Made by a program: the position numbers and the translations under genes
Part shown: in pieces, positions 1 to 7,072 of the stretch
How the letters are laid out: each line of letters opens with the position of its first letter
Numbering within the stretch: the first letter of the stretch is position 1
Notes under the pieces: generated by a model
The model's database searches: none
Told to the model about the DNA's origin: nothing
The model's input: the letters and a program-made list of their open reading frames with translations, nothing else
Assembly: GCA_947458575.1 (NCBI GenBank)
Contig: CANHBE010000013.1
Location: 1-21,614 of the forward strand
From: Flavobacteriaceae bacterium
Lineage (GTDB): Bacteria; Bacteroidota; Bacteroidia; Flavobacteriales; Flavobacteriaceae
Reading direction: 5' to 3'
DNA: 21,614 nt

Positions 1-8
1 AGGATTCC

Positions 9-99
9 TAGCCCTGATGGCAATGGCATCCTTTTGTGTGTCATTGCGAGGAACGAAGCAATCACACAAAAGATAGAATGGACAGCAGGAATAAGCTCC
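9..99 (+). ncRNA. Structured repeat / candidate flavo-1-like RNA, copy A
   Basis: The 5' arm (TAGCCCTGATGGCAATGG, 9-26) and the 3' arm (72-99, containing GGACAGCAGGAAT and AGCTCC) recur almost unchanged in copy B at 13990-14089 on the other strand. Outer pairing is visible: AGC 10-12 with GCT 95-97, then CCTG 13-16 with CAGG 86-89, with 90-94 bulged. The apical arm is a long hairpin: ATC 28-30 with GAT 72-74 (C31 bulged), TTTTGTGTG 32-40 with CACACAAAA 63-71, and ATTGC 43-47 with GCAAT 58-62. It ends 14 nt before the surE start, so if transcribed with surE it lies in the leader. From memory it resembles elements common in Flavobacterium and may be the flavo-1 RNA motif. That name is inference; the repeat and the folding are seen. 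Confidence 0.7.
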
Positions 100-113
100 C
101 AAAAGAAAACATC

Positions 114-887
114 ATGACCAGACCGCTAATTTTAGTTACCAATGACGATGGCATTTCTGCACAAGGAATCAGAACATTAATTGCCGTTATGGCCGAAATT
201 GGAGAAGTTGTTGTCGTGGCTCCAGACAAGCCTCAAAGCGCCATGGGACATGCTATTACCATCAATAACACACTGTATTTGAACCGCACATCAGCCGATG
301 GTGCCGAAATCGTTGAGTATGCTTGTTCCGGCACTCCTGTTGACTGTGTGAAGCTTGCTGTCAACGAAATACTGAAGCGAAAACCTGATTTATGTGTTTC
401 AGGAATTAACCATGGCTCGAACTCTTCTATTAATGTGATTTACTCTGGAACAATGAGTGCCGCAGTTGAAGCTGGAATAGAGGGAATTACTGCAATTGGG
501 TTTTCTTTATTGGACTATGATTGGAATGCCGACTTTAATCCGATTAAGTCTTTTGTGAAAAAAATTGCATTACAAACGATGGAGAATGGTCTCCCTGCCG
601 GAACTGTTTTGAATGTGAATTTCCCAAAACGCTCTGAAGTCGATATAAAAGGCATTAAAATATGCCGACAAGCCAAAGCGATGTGGATGGAAAAATTCGA
701 CAAACGAACAACTCCCAATGGCAAGGACTATTATTGGCTAACGGGTGAATTTGTGAATGAAGACAAAGGAGAAGATACCGATGAATGGGCACTAAGTAAT
801 GGCTATATTTCTGTGGTTCCAGTTCAATTTGACATGACTGCACATCATGCCATTCAGCACTTAAACACTTGGGATTTTGATATTTAA
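114..887 (+). CDS. surE: 5'/3'-nucleotidase SurE
   Basis: This is a metal-dependent nucleotidase that removes phosphate from nucleoside monophosphates (and in some family members exopolyphosphate). It is cytoplasmic and linked to stationary-phase survival. The 257-aa product has the usual family length. The N-terminal TNDDG motif gives metal ligands D11 and D12; S42 (in PDKPQSAMGH) and N99 (in SGINHGSN) complete the site. I chose the ATG at 114 because the protein then begins MTRPLILVTNDDG as in homologues. The frame stays open back to 36, but that stretch is the structured repeat, not protein. It is the first gene of a plus-strand run with a small membrane protein and lpxB, a linkage common in Bacteroidota. 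Confidence 0.96.
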   Translation: MTRPLILVTNDDGISAQGIRTLIAVMAEIGEVVVVAPDKPQSAMGHAITINNTLYLNRTSADGAEIVEYACSGTPVDCVKLAVNEILKRKPDLCVSGINHGSNSSINVIYSGTMSAAVEAGIEGITAIGFSLLDYDWNADFNPIKSFVKKIALQTMENGLPAGTVLNVNFPKRSEVDIKGIKICRQAKAMWMEKFDKRTTPNGKDYYWLTGEFVNEDKGEDTDEWALSNGYISVVPVQFDMTAHHAIQHLNTWDFDI

Positions 888-908
888 GTCACATAATTGA
901 TGGTGGAA

Positions 909-1181
909 ATGAAAAAAAGAGATTTACTTATTGGTGCATTATTGGCAATATTGACCTGCGGAATCGGCAGTTTCATTTTTATTTTGTTGGTCGCAAAAAT
1001 GAATTTTGTTGAGGGATTGATGTTCTACAAGGCACATGGATTACTAGGTAAGATCATCACGTTGGGCGCCATTCTGAACTTGATTTTATTCTTTGTTTTG
1101 CTTAAGAAAAATAAAGAGTTGATGGCCCGGGGCGTTGTTTTGGGATTAATCATCTTAACAATTATTACACTACTTATCTAA
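909..1181 (+). CDS. Small membrane protein between surE and lpxB
   Basis: A 90-aa hydrophobic protein of unknown function. It starts MKKRDLLIG and contains about three membrane segments: near residues 5-27, then a second around 42-62 and a third at the C-terminus, with basic residues (KKNKE, 60s) between the last two. The frame also opens at TTG 897 and ATG 900. I prefer ATG 909 because the Lys-Lys-Arg N-terminus fits a positive-inside membrane protein and the other options only add three or four residues. It lies 21 nt after surE and 19 nt before lpxB, so it is probably cotranscribed with both. No catalytic motif is visible, so no function is assigned. Confidence 0.75.
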   Translation: MKKRDLLIGALLAILTCGIGSFIFILLVAKMNFVEGLMFYKAHGLLGKIITLGAILNLILFFVLLKKNKELMARGVVLGLIILTIITLLI

Positions 1182-1200
1182 TTAATTAATCATCCGTACG

Positions 1201-2316
1201 ATGAAGTACTATATCATTGCAGGAGAAGCTTCTGGGGATTTGCACGGGTCAAACTTGATGCGCGAGCTCATGATTGAAGACCGGCAAGCAGATATCCGGT
1301 TTTGGGGCGGTGATCTGATGAAGAAAGTCGGAGGAACATTGGTAAAACACTACCGAGATCTAGCTTTTATGGGATTTATTGAGGTGGTTTTTAATTTAAA
1401 GACGATCTTTCAAAATATTAATTTCTGCAAAAAAGACATTACTAATTTTCATCCGGATGCGATAATATTTATCGATTATCCCGGCTTTAATATGCGAATT
1501 GCAAAGTGGGCAAAAGAACGTGGAATCCCAACGCATTACTATATATCTCCTCAGATATGGGCGTGGAAAGAAAATAGAATTAAGGCCGTCAAAAGAGACT
1601 TTGACCAGTTGTATGTTATTTTGCCTTTTGAGAAGGAATTTTATGAAGTTAAACATCATTTCCCGGTTCATTTTGTCGGACATCCATTGATTGACGCTAT
1701 CCAGCGCCAACAGCTTGTTTCCCAATCAGATTTTGTCCAACAGAACAAACTTGAAGACAAGCCGATAATCGCTGTATTGCCTGGGAGTCGAAAACAAGAA
1801 ATCAAAAAGATGCTATCCGTCATGCTCAGTGTCGCCAATGATTTTGAAGGATTCCAGTTTGTAATTGCCGGTGCTCCAAGTCAACAATACGAATCTTATC
1901 AAGCTTTTTTAAAAGGTAAGAATGTACACTTTGTAAACAATAAAACTTATGAGTTATTGAGTCACGCAACCGCCGCATTGGTAACTTCGGGAACAGCCAC
2001 ACTAGAAACAGCATTATTCAAGGTTCCTGAAGTTGTTTGCTATAAAGGCAGTTGGATTTCGTATCAGATTGCCAAACGGATTGTAACATTGAAGTATATT
2101 TCTTTAGTCAATTTGATTATGGATCAAGAAGTAGTTACGGAACTTATTCAAGAAAATTGTTCGACCAAAAATATACGGACTGAACTACAAAAACTTCTTG
2201 ACGAAGACTACCGAAAAAAGCTCCTTGCAAATTATGACCTCCTTCAGCAAAAATTAGGCGGTGGCGGTGCAAGCAAAAAAACCGCACAACTCATCGTACA
2301 GAGTTTATTGAAATAG
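1201..2316 (+). CDS. lpxB: Lipid-A-disaccharide synthase LpxB
   Basis: LpxB joins UDP-2,3-diacylglucosamine to lipid X to form lipid A disaccharide 1-phosphate, at the inner face of the cytoplasmic membrane (glycosyltransferase family 19). The 371-aa product has full family length. It shows the N-terminal GEASGDLHG motif (8-16), the IDYPGFN segment (91-97) matching the conserved aspartate loop, SPQIWAW (116-122), FVGHPL (158-163) and the nucleotide-binding LPGSR motif (193-197), followed by a C-terminal TSGTATLETAL donor-binding stretch. The ATG is 19 nt after the small membrane protein gene. Its presence, with lptC later in the window, shows a lipid-A-bearing outer membrane. Confidence 0.97.
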   Translation: MKYYIIAGEASGDLHGSNLMRELMIEDRQADIRFWGGDLMKKVGGTLVKHYRDLAFMGFIEVVFNLKTIFQNINFCKKDITNFHPDAIIFIDYPGFNMRIAKWAKERGIPTHYYISPQIWAWKENRIKAVKRDFDQLYVILPFEKEFYEVKHHFPVHFVGHPLIDAIQRQQLVSQSDFVQQNKLEDKPIIAVLPGSRKQEIKKMLSVMLSVANDFEGFQFVIAGAPSQQYESYQAFLKGKNVHFVNNKTYELLSHATAALVTSGTATLETALFKVPEVVCYKGSWISYQIAKRIVTLKYISLVNLIMDQEVVTELIQENCSTKNIRTELQKLLDEDYRKKLLANYDLLQQKLGGGGASKKTAQLIVQSLLK

Positions 2317-2347
2317 AATTATTCACTTATTTTATCAATTAAGTCCA

Positions 2348-2977
2348 TTGAAAACTACATTTTATCTTTTTATTATACTATCCGTTTTAGTAAGCTGTAA
2401 GCCTACTTCAAAAATTATTACTTCAAAATCTGAGGCTCAAAGTAGGGGTATTTACAAAACACCTGAAAACAAAAAAATAGTCGAGAAATCGCAGTCCGAA
2501 CAAAAGAAACTTGAGGTAAAAAAAGCAACGACAGGAAGTCGAATTAAAGACAAAAACGAGGATGATTATATCATTAGCGTTGACGATTCCAATTATTTGG
2601 TTCGCCAGTTAATCAATACTGCTTCCGAGAATTTGGGAGTTCGCTATAGAAGCGGCGGCACAACTACAGATGGTTTCGATTGCTCAGGATTAATTTTCAG
2701 CACGTTTAAGAAATTTGATATTATCTTACCTAGATCATCCGTCGATATGGCCAAAATTGGTCGCATATTGGATGAACATGACATTCGGAAAGGCGATCTG
2801 ATGTTTTTTACTACTAATGGAAAAAGAGTGATAAATCATGTCGGAATGGTAACCGAAGTAAATGATGAGGAAATCAAATTTATCCACTCATCCACCCAGA
2901 AAGGCGTAATAATATCATCTACGAAGGAACCATACTACGGTAATAATTTCGCGCAAGCCAACAGAATTTTAGAGTAA
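2348..2977 (+). CDS. NlpC/P60 family lipoprotein, probable peptidoglycan endopeptidase
   Basis: A 209-aa predicted lipoprotein. Residues 1-16 form a short hydrophobic signal ending LVS before C17, a lipobox. Residues 20-80 are a charged low-complexity linker. Residues 85-209 are an NlpC/P60 cysteine peptidase domain with catalytic C112 in DGFDCSG, H164 in INHVGMV and H180 in KFIH as third residue. Such enzymes cut peptide cross-links or stems of peptidoglycan. The start is TTG at 2348; the next in-frame ATG lies inside the catalytic domain, and only TTG retains the lipoprotein signal, so the rare start is well supported. It follows lpxB by 31 nt and precedes comEC by 40 nt. Confidence 0.93.
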   Translation: MKTTFYLFIILSVLVSCKPTSKIITSKSEAQSRGIYKTPENKKIVEKSQSEQKKLEVKKATTGSRIKDKNEDDYIISVDDSNYLVRQLINTASENLGVRYRSGGTTTDGFDCSGLIFSTFKKFDIILPRSSVDMAKIGRILDEHDIRKGDLMFFTTNGKRVINHVGMVTEVNDEEIKFIHSSTQKGVIISSTKEPYYGNNFAQANRILE

Positions 2978-3017
2978 ATTTCTTGTCTTATTGATTGAAA
3001 TTGAATAACTTCGGCCT

Positions 3018-5045
3018 GTGAACGCCATTCAATTTCCTTTAAGCCGAATAACTATTGCCTTTATTTTCGGAATTTTGTTTGCCCATTGGGGCGAAATAGA
3101 ATTCATTTGGGCATCTCTTTTTATTGCCATTTCCCTTGTTGTCTTCTGCGCTGTCTACTTCTTGACTCAAAAACGGATGCGTCCAACCCTCGGCTTCGGA
3201 TTGGCGGCTTATCTGCTATCCTTCTTTTTGGGATCCTTTTCAATGCTAGTAAGTTCAGGTTGGAATCAGAGAGAAAATTTTATTTACAAAGTCGATTCAT
3301 TTGAAAAACCACAACAATTGGAAGTTGTCTTGCGTGAAAAACTCAAACAAACTCCGAAATACCACAGATATGTTGGCGTGGTAAAACAGATTGAAAACAA
3401 GACTTGTTCTGGGAAATTGATCCTAAATTTCCAAACCAAAGGCATTTCAAAAGACATGAGAATTGGAACGATATTGCTTTTAAATGCTGTAGTTGTCAAA
3501 CATAAACCACCTTTAAATCCCAATCAGTTTGATTACGGAAAATACTTGTCTGTAAAGTCAATAGTTGCGCAGTCCTATGTTTCAGGATCGCAATATCAAG
3601 TAGGTTCTATTTATCAAAAAGACATTTATTACTATTCCGATTGTCTGCGATCAAGGTTGCTCGACAATTTAGAAAAAGTCAATTTTGGAACCACCGAATT
3701 GAATATTCTCGCGGCATTATTGCTGGGACAGCAGCAAGAAATTTCGCAGGAAATTGTTCGTGACTATCAAATGGCCGGTGCGGTTCATATTCTCTCTGTT
3801 TCTGGTTTGCATATTGGATTTATTGTCTTATTTCTCAATTGGATTCTAAGATATTTACCCAAAACAAAATGGGGCAACCTATTGAAATTGTTGGCAACTG
3901 CAATTAGCTTATGGGGATTTGCTTTTATTGCCGGGCTTTCACCTTCTGTAATTCGTTCTGTAACCATGTTTTCTTTTGTTGCAGTAGGAATGTACTTAAA
4001 TCGAAAAACCAACATGTTTCATACATTGCTGGTTTCCCTTTTAATAATCTTGCTGTTTGAGCCCTCTTTTCTTTTTGATGTAGGCTTTCAACTCAGCTAT
4101 CTTGCCTTGTTTTTTATCCTATGGCTACAGCCCTTACTAGCGGACCTATGGATGCCAAAGAATAAGATTCTGACTTACTTTTGGGACATAATAACGGTAT
4201 CATTCGCTGCGCAAATCGGTACATTTCCAATTAGTATTTATTACTTCCATCAATTTCCGGGTTTATTTTTTTTAACTAACCTAGTTGTTATTCCGTTTTT
4301 GAGCATCATAATGGCTGCTGGCTTGTTGTTAATGACGCTTTCGCTTTTCAATTTTATGCCGGAATTGCTAGTCAGATTGGTTGAGAAATTAATTGCCGTT
4401 CTGAATCAAATCATTCATTGGGTTGCTTCTTTTGATGAATTTGTTGTTTCCAATATTTCCATATCGAACATAATGGTACTGAGTTGTTATCTGATGATAG
4501 TCTCAGCGGTTTTATACCTAAGAAAACCAAAATATTATCGGCTTGTGTTTTTCCTGCTAACAATTATTCTACTTCAAATAAGTTACTATTATAAGAAATG
4601 GGAAACCGAACTTACGCAAGATTGGATTGTATTTAATATCCCAAAATCAACTTTGCTGGCAGAAAGGAATGGCGATAAAGTTCGCGTCTACAAGGCGGAT
4701 GATACGTCAAGCAACGATCCACTCCAACCCTATTTGGTTGCGAACTTTTCCGAGGTTACCCGCGAATATCCTATACCAAAACTGATGTTCATACAAAACA
4801 AAAAAATTGCTATAGTGGACAGTAGTGGAAGTTATCCCAAAGGAAAAAATCCGGATATTCTCTTGTTGCGACAATCTCCTAAAATCAATCTCAATCGGGT
4901 TTTTGAAAACTGCAAGCCGAAACTAGTTATCGCAGATGCAAGCAACTATCGCTCATTCGTAACCTTATGGGAAGCAACTTGTCGAAAACAAAAAATCCCT
5001 TTTCATAACACATATGAAAAGGGATTCTATCAATTGAAAAACTAA
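3018..5045 (+). CDS. comEC: ComEC/Rec2-family DNA-uptake channel protein
   Basis: A polytopic inner-membrane protein of 675 aa, expected to carry transforming DNA across the cytoplasmic membrane. Residues 8-85 contain about three membrane helices, 95-210 the DUF4131-type soluble region (with NPNQFDYGKYL at 167-177), and 225-510 the Competence domain with signature HILSVSGLHIG (257-267) and many helices. Residues 535-675 resemble the C-terminal metallo-beta-lactamase-like domain of ComEC but are short and lack any HxHxDH ligand motif. The start is GTG 3018: an in-frame stop at 3006-3008 rules out anything longer. The stop is 1 nt from the stop of the convergent thioredoxin-like gene. Natural competence itself is not proved by this gene. 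Confidence 0.93.
   Translation: MNAIQFPLSRITIAFIFGILFAHWGEIEFIWASLFIAISLVVFCAVYFLTQKRMRPTLGFGLAAYLLSFFLGSFSMLVSSGWNQRENFIYKVDSFEKPQQLEVVLREKLKQTPKYHRYVGVVKQIENKTCSGKLILNFQTKGISKDMRIGTILLLNAVVVKHKPPLNPNQFDYGKYLSVKSIVAQSYVSGSQYQVGSIYQKDIYYYSDCLRSRLLDNLEKVNFGTTELNILAALLLGQQQEISQEIVRDYQMAGAVHILSVSGLHIGFIVLFLNWILRYLPKTKWGNLLKLLATAISLWGFAFIAGLSPSVIRSVTMFSFVAVGMYLNRKTNMFHTLLVSLLIILLFEPSFLFDVGFQLSYLALFFILWLQPLLADLWMPKNKILTYFWDIITVSFAAQIGTFPISIYYFHQFPGLFFLTNLVVIPFLSIIMAAGLLLMTLSLFNFMPELLVRLVEKLIAVLNQIIHWVASFDEFVVSNISISNIMVLSCYLMIVSAVLYLRKPKYYRLVFFLLTIILLQISYYYKKWETELTQDWIVFNIPKSTLLAERNGDKVRVYKADDTSSNDPLQPYLVANFSEVTREYPIPKLMFIQNKKIAIVDSSGSYPKGKNPDILLLRQSPKINLNRVFENCKPKLVIADASNYRSFVTLWEATCRKQKIPFHNTYEKGFYQLKN
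4985..5026 (-). terminator. Intrinsic terminator for the minus-strand peptide operon, inside comEC
   Basis: A perfect 14-bp inverted repeat (AATCCCTTTTCATA at 4994-5007 and its complement at 5013-5026) encloses a 5-nt loop. Read on the minus strand it is followed by a T-rich tract (complement of the A run at 4985-4995). It begins about 20 nt after the stop of the thioredoxin-like gene, so it suits the minus-strand operon. On the plus strand there is no T run after it. It lies wholly in the last coding part of comEC. Confidence 0.8.
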
Positions 5046-5046
5046 T

Positions 5047-5508
5047 TTATTTCTTCTTTAAGATCTGATTAGCACCTTCTAACCACTTCTCAGGTCCTCC
5101 GGCAACATAACCTGTACTGCCTAATTTCTCTAGATTTGTTTTCCCATCCTTTTTGGTGGGAGTTGCAAACCATATTGTTGGATAGCCTCTAACATCAAAA
5201 ACTTGCTGTAGCTCCATATTCTGTTTTTGGATTTCTGGCAATTGTGGACTTCTTCTCGGGAAGTCAAGTTCAAGTAACACAACATTATCCTTGGCCCACG
5301 CTGCGAATTCTGGCTTTTTCAACACCTCATTTTGCAGACGAATACACCATCCGCACCAATCGCTTCCTGTAAAAAACATCAGTAAAGGCTTTTTAGTTTT
5401 CATTGCGATTTGAGAAGCCTGTTCAAAGCTAGTTTCCCACTTCAACTCCTGAGCATTTACCGAAATTGACCCAAGTAATAGCACTATTAAAACAACTATC
5501 TTTTTCAT
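5047..5508 (-). CDS. Secreted thioredoxin-like protein (WCGWC)
   Basis: A 153-aa thioredoxin-fold protein with an N-terminal Sec signal (residues 1-19, hydrophobic core IVVLIVLLLGSIS, likely cut after VNA), so it should act in the periplasm. The redox motif is W51-C52-G53-W54-C55, and a cis-proline loop is visible as GYPTIWF near residue 108. It resembles the thioredoxin_7/DUF255-like group of Bacteroidota proteins. It is probably a disulfide reductase or isomerase; the substrate is unknown. It is the last gene of the dpp IV-POT operon, 57 nt downstream of the third transporter gene, and may also have its own weak promoter. It ends 1 nt from comEC in convergent orientation. Confidence 0.9.
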   Translation of the reverse strand: MKKIVVLIVLLLGSISVNAQELKWETSFEQASQIAMKTKKPLLMFFTGSDWCGWCIRLQNEVLKKPEFAAWAKDNVVLLELDFPRRSPQLPEIQKQNMELQQVFDVRGYPTIWFATPTKKDGKTNLEKLGSTGYVAGGPEKWLEGANQILKKK

Positions 5509-5551
5509 AAATTTATTTTTTTAAGGTTCTGCCTTTTGACAAAAACAATGC

Positions 5552-5559
5552 CGAAAGTA
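5552..5559 (-). promoter_or_regulatory. Possible -7 box before the thioredoxin-like gene
   Basis: On the minus strand, TACTTTCG differs at one base from the Bacteroidota -7 consensus TAnnTTTG. It lies 43 nt upstream of the ATG at 5508, in the only sizeable gap (57 nt) within the operon. A TTG about 24 nt upstream is slightly too far for a good -33 element. The call is weak. Confidence 0.3.
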
Positions 5560-5565
5560 GTAAAT

Positions 5566-7065
5566 TTATTTTACTTCTTGCATCAATTTTTTAATTAGTG
5601 GGGTAAAAATTAACAAAATCACTCCAGAGATTAAAGCGTAGATAGCCAACTGATAATAGCCTTCCGTATAGCTTTGCAACTTAGATAATTGTGAAGCGTT
5701 TTCATCTGGTGAAGACATTCCTGCTCCCAACAAACCGGCAACATATTGACCATAAGCACTTGCCAAAAACCACATCCCCATCATCATTCCTGACAAACGC
5801 TTCGGAGACAATTTGGTCATAATAGACAATCCTATTGGAGACAAACAAAGCTCACCTAATGTAATAACTAAATAAGCTAATGTGAAAACGTTCAATGAGG
5901 TTAATCCCTGGCTATTGGCAAAAAATACGGTGTAGTAAAAAATATAAAATGCAGCAGCTAAGAATATAAAACCCAGTCCAAATTTTATGACTGTGTTCGG
6001 TTCCAGTTTTCTCTTTGCCATAGCCAGCCAAAGCAAACCGACAATTGGGCTAAATACAATCACAAACAATGAGTTTGAAGTATTATTGACAATATTTGGA
6101 TTGATTTCGAAAAACAACAAATTGTGATGCAAATTATTCTGTGCAAAAAGCGCTAGAGAACCTCCGCTTTGTTCAAAAAAGGCCCAAAAAATGACTGAAA
6201 AAATGATAAAAATAAAAGCCGCAATCAGTTTCTTCTGCACTCTTATTTCCTTTTCCTTATAAGCCTCAAATATGAAATAAAGTATTGCTAACGGTCCAAC
6301 CGCGTACATAAAATAATCCGTATAATCCGTATTCTTAATCATCATAAAGATTAGTGGAATACTTAGGATTGAACCTAGGTAAACCATAATTTCTTTTGTT
6401 GTTCTTTTCGACTTTGGCAATGCTAATAAAGGAGAATCTCCGATGGGACCTAATGATTTTTTTGTCAAGACGAATGTTAGTAGACCAATAATCATAACAA
6501 CTGCCGCTGACAAAAACGAATAGCTCCATCCGTAATCTTCACTTGTACCAAAATAAACACAAACTGCGCCTCCTAACAATGCACCTATGTTAATACCTGA
6601 GTAAAACAATCCGAAACCTGCATCCCTTCTGCTATCGTCCTCCTTGTATAATTCTCCCACCATCGATGAAATATTTGGCTTAAAAAACCCTGTTCCGATA
6701 ATAGAAAGTGTGATACCTAAATAAAACATTTCTTTCGGGGAAAAAGCAATCAATAGGTTTCCTACAATCATGACTAGTCCACCGAAGACAAGTGACTTTT
6801 TAAATCCTAAGATCTTGTCTGCAAATATTCCTCCTATGAAAGTAAATGCATATACAAAGGCTTGGATTGCTCCGTATTTGAGATTAGCATCCTTGTCTGA
6901 AAGTGAAAGCCCTAAGACCTGATCAGCCATAAATATGGTCAAGACCCCACGCATGCCATAGAAGCAAAAGCGTTCCCACATTTCAACCAAAAATAAATAC
7001 CACAATTGCTTGGGATATTTCCCTTCAAAATTTTGAATTTGTTCGAGTGTAAGATCTTGACTCAT
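5566..7065 (-). CDS. POT-family peptide:H+ symporter (third of three)
   Basis: A 499-aa proton-coupled oligopeptide transporter (PTR2/POT family, major facilitator superfamily) for uptake of di- and tripeptides across the inner membrane. Helix 1 has the proton-coupling motif E28-M-W-E31-R32-F33, continuing CFYG where YYG is usual. GGIFADK (78-84) and FYSGINIG (154-161) match the two PTR2 signatures. K129 in GFFKPN is the helix-4 lysine, E298-Q299 in FFEQSG the helix-7 motif, and GELCLSPIG the helix-10 glutamate. About 14 hydrophobic segments are visible. The gene starts 7 nt after the stop of the preceding POT gene and ends before the thioredoxin-like gene. Substrate range cannot be read from sequence. 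Confidence 0.94.
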   Translation of the reverse strand: MSQDLTLEQIQNFEGKYPKQLWYLFLVEMWERFCFYGMRGVLTIFMADQVLGLSLSDKDANLKYGAIQAFVYAFTFIGGIFADKILGFKKSLVFGGLVMIVGNLLIAFSPKEMFYLGITLSIIGTGFFKPNISSMVGELYKEDDSRRDAGFGLFYSGINIGALLGGAVCVYFGTSEDYGWSYSFLSAAVVMIIGLLTFVLTKKSLGPIGDSPLLALPKSKRTTKEIMVYLGSILSIPLIFMMIKNTDYTDYFMYAVGPLAILYFIFEAYKEKEIRVQKKLIAAFIFIIFSVIFWAFFEQSGGSLALFAQNNLHHNLLFFEINPNIVNNTSNSLFVIVFSPIVGLLWLAMAKRKLEPNTVIKFGLGFIFLAAAFYIFYYTVFFANSQGLTSLNVFTLAYLVITLGELCLSPIGLSIMTKLSPKRLSGMMMGMWFLASAYGQYVAGLLGAGMSSPDENASQLSKLQSYTEGYYQLAIYALISGVILLIFTPLIKKLMQEVK

Positions 7066-7072
7066 AATTTAT

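Noticed and set aside
36..113. N-terminal extension of the SurE reading frame by 26 residues
   Set aside because: The DNA is the structured repeat copy A, and SurE homologues begin just before the TNDDG motif, as with ATG 114.
897..908. TTG 897 or ATG 900 as the start of the small membrane protein
   Set aside because: Possible, but they add only three or four residues before MKKRDLL, which makes a better membrane-protein N-terminus.
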